Assembly: GCA_029256645.1 (NCBI GenBank)
Contig: JAQSXM010000022.1
Location: forward strand, 1-16,073
From: Sporomusa sp.
Lineage (GTDB): Bacteria; Bacillota_C; Negativicutes; Sporomusales; Sporomusaceae
Direction of reading: 5' to 3'
DNA: 16,073 bases
The position numbers and the translations under genes were made by a program. The notes under the pieces are model-generated. The model saw nothing but the letters and a program-made list of their open reading frames with translations, made no database searches and was not told the origin of the DNA. Numbering within the stretch: position 1 is the stretch's first letter; every line of letters starts with the position of its first letter. Shown here in pieces: positions 13,088 through 16,073 of this stretch.

Positions 13088-13287
13088 TATAGGGAATGGG
13101 TGCATCATGCTTAATAGGGAAGTCCGGTGTAATACCGGCACGGTCCCGCCACTGTAATGGGAATGCTGCTTAATTTGTGCCACTGGGAAACCGGGAAGGC
13201 TTAGGTGTGCGATGAACCAGAGTCAGGAGACCTGCCTGTTCTAACACATGCCGTTAGGACCTACGGGAGATAGGCAGGTGTGGGTAC
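13088..13287 (+). ncRNA. Cobalamin (B12) riboswitch aptamer
   Basis: The conserved blocks occur in order: AATAGGGAA with CCGGTGTAATACCGG (13113-13138), CGGTCCCGCCACTGTAA (13141-13157), GTGCCACTGGG (13178-13188), CCGGGAAGG (13191-13199), and the B12 box GAGTCAGGAGACCTGCC (13220-13236). A 3' stem-loop follows, with arms at about 13243-13251 and 13273-13281. Binding of adenosylcobalamin or a related corrinoid should switch off the downstream cbi genes. The exact ends are approximate. Confidence 0.95.
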
Positions 13288-13321
13288 AATAATCAGGCAA
13301 AAAATTTATTGTTTGGTATTT

Positions 13322-13345
13322 ACCCCCTGCTCAAGGGGGTTTTTT
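13322..13345 (+). terminator. Riboswitch expression platform: terminator hairpin that contains the cbiD ribosome binding site
   Basis: ACCCCCT (13322-13328) pairs fully with AGGGGGT (13334-13340) around a five-base loop and is followed by six T (13340-13345), a textbook intrinsic terminator. Its 3' arm, AAGGGGGT, is also the only good ribosome binding site for cbiD, six bases before the TTG at 13347. The GGCAGG and TGGGTA segments at 13273-13286 can pair with TACCC and CCTGC at 13321-13330, offering an antiterminator. Confidence 0.8.
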
Positions 13346-13346
13346 A

Positions 13347-14456
13347 TTGTCTGATAAACCGATGCGTAAGGGAATTACTACCGGAACGTGTGCAGCCGCA
13401 GCGGCTAAGGCTGCAGTTATGGTCTGGCAGGGGCAGCATGCCGCCGCCGTTGAGGTTATTTCGCCGCAGGGGGTGACACTGGTTGTGCCAGTGGTCGAGA
13501 GCCATGTGATCACTGGCGGCGGTATTGCCTGGGTGATTAAAGATGCCGGTGATGATCCGGACATTACTAATGGTGTTAAAATTGTGGCAGAGGTCATCGT
13601 TACCGGGGAACCAGGGGTCATTATAAAAGCCGGTGAAGGCGTGGGGACAGTGACTAAACCAGGGTTGGCCATGCCTGTCGGTGAACCGGCGGTAAACCCC
13701 GGGCCGCGTACTATGATTACAAAAGCTGTTGAGGATTGCCTGCCGCCAGGAAAAGGTGCAATAGTGACTGTTTCTGTTCCTGGCGGGGAAAAGCTGGCAA
13801 CCCGGACGCTTAATCCAATACTCGGGATTGCCGGCGGTTTGTCAATTATCGGTACTACCGGTATTGTTGAACCGATGTCAGAGGAAGCGTTTAAGAATTC
13901 GCTTGTCCCGCAAATTAGTGTGGTACAAGCGTTGGGATATAATGAGATCGTGTTTGCACCTGGCAAAATTGGTCAGGATATTGCGATTAATCGTTATGGT
14001 ATCCCGGCAGCAGCTGTTGTCCAGACCAGTAACTTTATCGGCCATATGTTAGAGAATGCTGTTAAGTATGACATGCGCCGGGTGCTGTTGTTTGGCCATC
14101 TGGGCAAAATAGTTAAGGTGTCGGCTGGAATATTCCACACGCACAACCGGATGGCTGATGCCCGGCTGGAGACACTGGCTGCCTATCTGGCGGCTGGCGG
14201 TGCGCCGCAGGCAGCTATTGAGGAGGTACTGGCCTCGACTACGACTGAGGCTGTCATGCCGATTATTGCCCGTTATAACATGACTGCTGTATATGATGTG
14301 CTGGCTGAGCGGGCCAGTGCCAGGGCTATGCGTTATGTGTTTGGCGATTTAACTGTAGGGACAGTGATTGTGACTTTGAAGGGAGATATACTGGGGCTTG
14401 ATCAGAACGCCAGGGAAATTGGAGGCCATTTAGGATGGAACATACCTATCGGGTAG
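13347..14456 (+). CDS. cbiD: Cobalt-precorrin-5B (C1)-methyltransferase CbiD
   Basis: CbiD methylates C1 of the corrin ring, using S-adenosylmethionine, in the anaerobic (early cobalt insertion) pathway. The 369 residues show the family's N-terminal RKGITTGTCAAAAAKAA (7-23), NPGPRTMI near 117-124, and FGHLGKIVKVSAGIFHTHNR around 249-268, all diagnostic. I use TTG 13347, since AAGGGGGT lies six bases before it; ATG 13362 would begin at MRKGITTG, also a natural N-terminus, but has no binding site of its own. It is the first gene after the B12 riboswitch, and its ribosome binding site sits in the switching hairpin. Its end overlaps cbiE by 22 bases. Confidence 0.95.
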   Translation: MSDKPMRKGITTGTCAAAAAKAAVMVWQGQHAAAVEVISPQGVTLVVPVVESHVITGGGIAWVIKDAGDDPDITNGVKIVAEVIVTGEPGVIIKAGEGVGTVTKPGLAMPVGEPAVNPGPRTMITKAVEDCLPPGKGAIVTVSVPGGEKLATRTLNPILGIAGGLSIIGTTGIVEPMSEEAFKNSLVPQISVVQALGYNEIVFAPGKIGQDIAINRYGIPAAAVVQTSNFIGHMLENAVKYDMRRVLLFGHLGKIVKVSAGIFHTHNRMADARLETLAAYLAAGGAPQAAIEEVLASTTTEAVMPIIARYNMTAVYDVLAERASARAMRYVFGDLTVGTVIVTLKGDILGLDQNAREIGGHLGWNIPIG

Positions 14457-15067
14457 TTGTCGTAGGCATTGGTCCTGGTTCGCCTGATTATATACTGCCA
14501 GTCGCCAGCCGGACCATTGCCGGGGCCAAAGTATTGGTGGGCAGCAAACGGGCGCTTGATACATTTGGAACACCAAACCAGGTTACCAGGATTATTGATA
14601 AAGATATTAAAGGGGTACTTGATTTTATCGAGTGTCACCTGGCAAGTCAGGATGTGGTTGTTCTGGTGTCGGGTGATCCGGGATTTTATAGTATGCTGGC
14701 TGCTCTTAGGGGGCATTTCGCTGCTGAACGTATCAAGGTTATTCCAGGCATTAGTTCGGTGCAGCTGGCGTTTGCCCGGCTGGCTGAGGTCTGGCAGGAT
14801 GCGTCATTAATCAGCATGCATGGCCGCAAGGCGGCTGACGAGGTGCTCAGATACCGGCCAGGACACAAGGTAGGGATTTTAACTGATACCCAGCACAACC
14901 CGGCCCACATTGCCGGCATTTTGTTAGCACAGGGGTGGCCGGACAATGCCTGTGTCTGGTTGTGTAGCAATTTGTCATATGATAATGAAGTAGTGGCTGC
15001 GCTGACTTTGGCCGAGACGACGGGAACCCCCGGGTTTGAGCATAGTGTAATGGTGGTGAAAGCATGA
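14435..15067 (+). CDS. cbiE: Cobalt-precorrin-7 (C5)-methyltransferase CbiE
   Basis: This 210-residue SAM-dependent tetrapyrrole methylase has the family's glycine-rich start (GIGPGSPDY, 11-19), the VSGDPGFYSML block at 78-88 and VIPGISSVQ at 102-110. These, with its position before cbiT, identify CbiE, which methylates C5 of the corrin ring. In many bacteria CbiE and CbiT are one fused protein (CobL); here they are separate, as in Salmonella. GGAGG at 14421-14425 lies inside the end of cbiD, nine bases before the ATG. It overlaps cbiT by four bases (ATGA), so the two halves of the activity are translated together. Confidence 0.94.
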   Translation: MEHTYRVVVVGIGPGSPDYILPVASRTIAGAKVLVGSKRALDTFGTPNQVTRIIDKDIKGVLDFIECHLASQDVVVLVSGDPGFYSMLAALRGHFAAERIKVIPGISSVQLAFARLAEVWQDASLISMHGRKAADEVLRYRPGHKVGILTDTQHNPAHIAGILLAQGWPDNACVWLCSNLSYDNEVVAALTLAETTGTPGFEHSVMVVKA

Positions 15068-15645
15068 ACCACAGGGTAGGCATTCCGGACAGCGAGTTTG
15101 TCAGGGGCGACATTCCTATGACTAAGCAGGAAATCAGGATATTAACATTAGCCAAAGCCGGGATTGGGTCTGGTGATACGGTTATTGATATTGGCGCCGG
15201 TACTGGTTCGTTGTCGATAGAAGCTGCTTTGTTAGCTAAGCAAGGCCGGGTAATTGCTATTGAACGTGAACCGGAGGGCTTTGATCTAATAAAGGTTAAT
15301 GCCGTTAAATTTAAGACCGCAAATGTTGAGGCCAGGCTGGGGGCTGCACCTGAGGCTCTCGCAGGATTACCGGCAGCTGATGTTATTTTAATCGGCGGCA
15401 GTGGCGGTAAGCTGCCTGAAATTCTCGGGTGTGCTGACAAGCTGCTCAAACCGGGTGGCAGACTCATCATAACGGCTGTTACTGTAGAGACATTGTCTAC
15501 CGCACTCAGCAACATGCGGCAAAGGTCTGCGTATAGCGTCGAGGCTTGTTGTGTCCAGGTCACCCGAATCCAGCAGGTGGGTGCCAGTAATATGTTTAAA
15601 GCGTTAAATCCGATTTATATAATTGCGTGTAGTAAAGAGGGGTAG
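15064..15645 (+). CDS. cbiT: Cobalt-precorrin-6B (C15)-methyltransferase, decarboxylating, CbiT
   Basis: CbiT adds the C15 methyl group and removes the acetate carboxyl on C12. The 193-residue protein begins with GIPDSEFVRGDIPMTKQEIR (6-25), a CbiT signature. It then has the Rossmann methyltransferase motif I, DIGAGTGSLSIE (42-53), an acidic end of strand 2 (AIERE), and ILIGGSGGKLPEI, also diagnostic. It is the length of a stand-alone CbiT. The ATG overlaps the cbiE stop. A 43-base gap with AGAAGGGAG leads to the next gene. Confidence 0.94.
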   Translation: MNHRVGIPDSEFVRGDIPMTKQEIRILTLAKAGIGSGDTVIDIGAGTGSLSIEAALLAKQGRVIAIEREPEGFDLIKVNAVKFKTANVEARLGAAPEALAGLPAADVILIGGSGGKLPEILGCADKLLKPGGRLIITAVTVETLSTALSNMRQRSAYSVEACCVQVTRIQQVGASNMFKALNPIYIIACSKEG

Positions 15646-15688
15646 CTGTTGAAGCAATAGAGCAGCTAAGAAGAAGGGAGCAAGATGA

Positions 15689-16073
15689 ATGAATGTATTT
15701 TTTGTTGGAGCCGGCCCGGGCGATCCTGAACTCATAACAGTTAAAGGGCAGCGTCTTTTAGGACAGGCTGATATTATTATCTATGCCGGTTCATTGGTAA
15801 ACCCGGCACTGTTATCGCTGGCTAAAAATGGTGCAGCTATCTATAATAGCGCATCAATGACCCTGGATGAGGTTATTGCAGTGATGGATGCAGGTGTTAA
15901 AGAAAATAAGCTGGTAGTTAGGCTCCATACCGGTGACCCCAGCATCTATGGCGCCATCCAGGAACAAATGGATGCGCTGGTGATCAAGAATATTACTTTT
16001 GAGGTTATTCCAGGAGTGAGTTCTTTCCTGGCTACAGCGGCTGCCTTAAAGCAGGAATATACCCTTCCCGATG
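15689..16073 (+). CDS. cbiF: Cobalt-precorrin-4 (C11)-methyltransferase CbiF, 5' part (cut by window end)
   Basis: The frame stays open to the last base, giving the first 128 residues. It begins MNVFFVGAGPGDPELITVKG, and then shows IYAGSLVNPALL, SASMTLDEV, RLHTGDPSIYGAIQEQMDAL (78-97) and VIPGVSSFLATAAALKQEYT (106-125). These are the CbiF/CobM signatures, in particular GDPSIYGAIQEQ, which separates it from CbiE, CbiH and CbiL. Three ATGs overlap here (15685, 15689, 15693); only 15689 is in frame, and AGAAGGGAG lies just before it. CbiF methylates C11, preceding the CbiD, CbiE and CbiT steps in the pathway. A typical CbiF is about 250 residues, so roughly half lies beyond the window, probably followed by more cbi genes. 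Confidence 0.94.
   Translation, partial: MNVFFVGAGPGDPELITVKGQRLLGQADIIIYAGSLVNPALLSLAKNGAAIYNSASMTLDEVIAVMDAGVKENKLVVRLHTGDPSIYGAIQEQMDALVIKNITFEVIPGVSSFLATAAALKQEYTLPD

Noticed and set aside
13331..13966. 211-residue minus-strand open frame opposite cbiD
   Set aside because: It is Pro/Ser/Thr-rich in a way expected from reading a Gly/Ala/Val-rich gene backwards, has no binding site, and cbiD is certain from its motifs.
14847..15563. 238-residue minus-strand open frame opposite cbiE and cbiT
   Set aside because: It spans two well-supported genes on the other strand, shows no recognisable motif, and has no promoter or ribosome binding site.

Overview
The window looks like chromosome from an anaerobic, probably spore-forming member of the Negativicutes (diderm Firmicutes, Sporomusa/Pelosinus-like). 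This is an inference from gene content, not a database match. It combines Gram-positive-style features (RNase HIII, strong purine-rich ribosome binding sites, TTG/GTG starts, promoter motifs like sigma-H of spore formers) with outer-membrane-type glycolipid genes (an ArnT-like transferase with a YdjC-type deacetylase). It also carries anaerobic metabolism genes (ferredoxin-linked 2-oxoacid oxidoreductase, iron-sulfur lactate oxidation, anaerobic corrin pathway). Base composition looks moderate and even. I see no IS element, phage gene, tRNA, rRNA or CRISPR array.

Layout. 1-511: 3' part of RNase HIII (rnhC). 530-3289: a sigma-H-like promoter, then HD-GYP protein, queC and folE2 in close order, closed by a GC-rich hairpin. 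3304-3648 (minus): a small Ser/Thr/Ala-rich protein of unknown function with a duplicated motif and a perfect 9-bp tandem repeat. 3780-7193: YdjC/ChbG deacetylase, NAD-dependent sugar epimerase and ArnT-like membrane glycosyltransferase, then a terminator. 7241-10078: a strong sigma-A promoter, korD-korA-korB-korC with overlapping ends, and a terminator shared with the convergent operon. 10091-12959 (minus): LutC-like ldhG followed by the fused LutB-LutA protein ldhH, behind a promoter whose start site is covered by a GntR/FadR-type palindrome. 13036-16073: a second sigma-H-like promoter, a cobalamin riboswitch, and cbiD-cbiE-cbiT-cbiF (the last cut by the window end).

How the genes work together. 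QueC makes preQ0 for queuosine. FolE2 supplies dihydroneopterin triphosphate, used for both folate and, through QueD/QueE encoded elsewhere, preQ0. The deacetylase-epimerase-ArnT trio resembles Francisella and Bordetella systems that build a polyprenyl-phosphate hexosamine, deacetylate it and transfer it to lipid A. Kor links 2-oxoglutarate (or another 2-oxoacid) and CoA to ferredoxin. LdhG/LdhH would oxidise lactate. The cbi genes make the corrin ring by the oxygen-independent route under B12 feedback.

The points most worth a second look are the glycolipid-modification cassette; the two near-identical sigma-H-like promoters in front of the HD-GYP operon and the B12 operon; the B12 riboswitch hairpin, which appears to be both a terminator and a lock on the cbiD ribosome binding site; and the unknown small protein with its repeated DANxDY motif. 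All function calls rest on reading motifs by eye; no searches were run.
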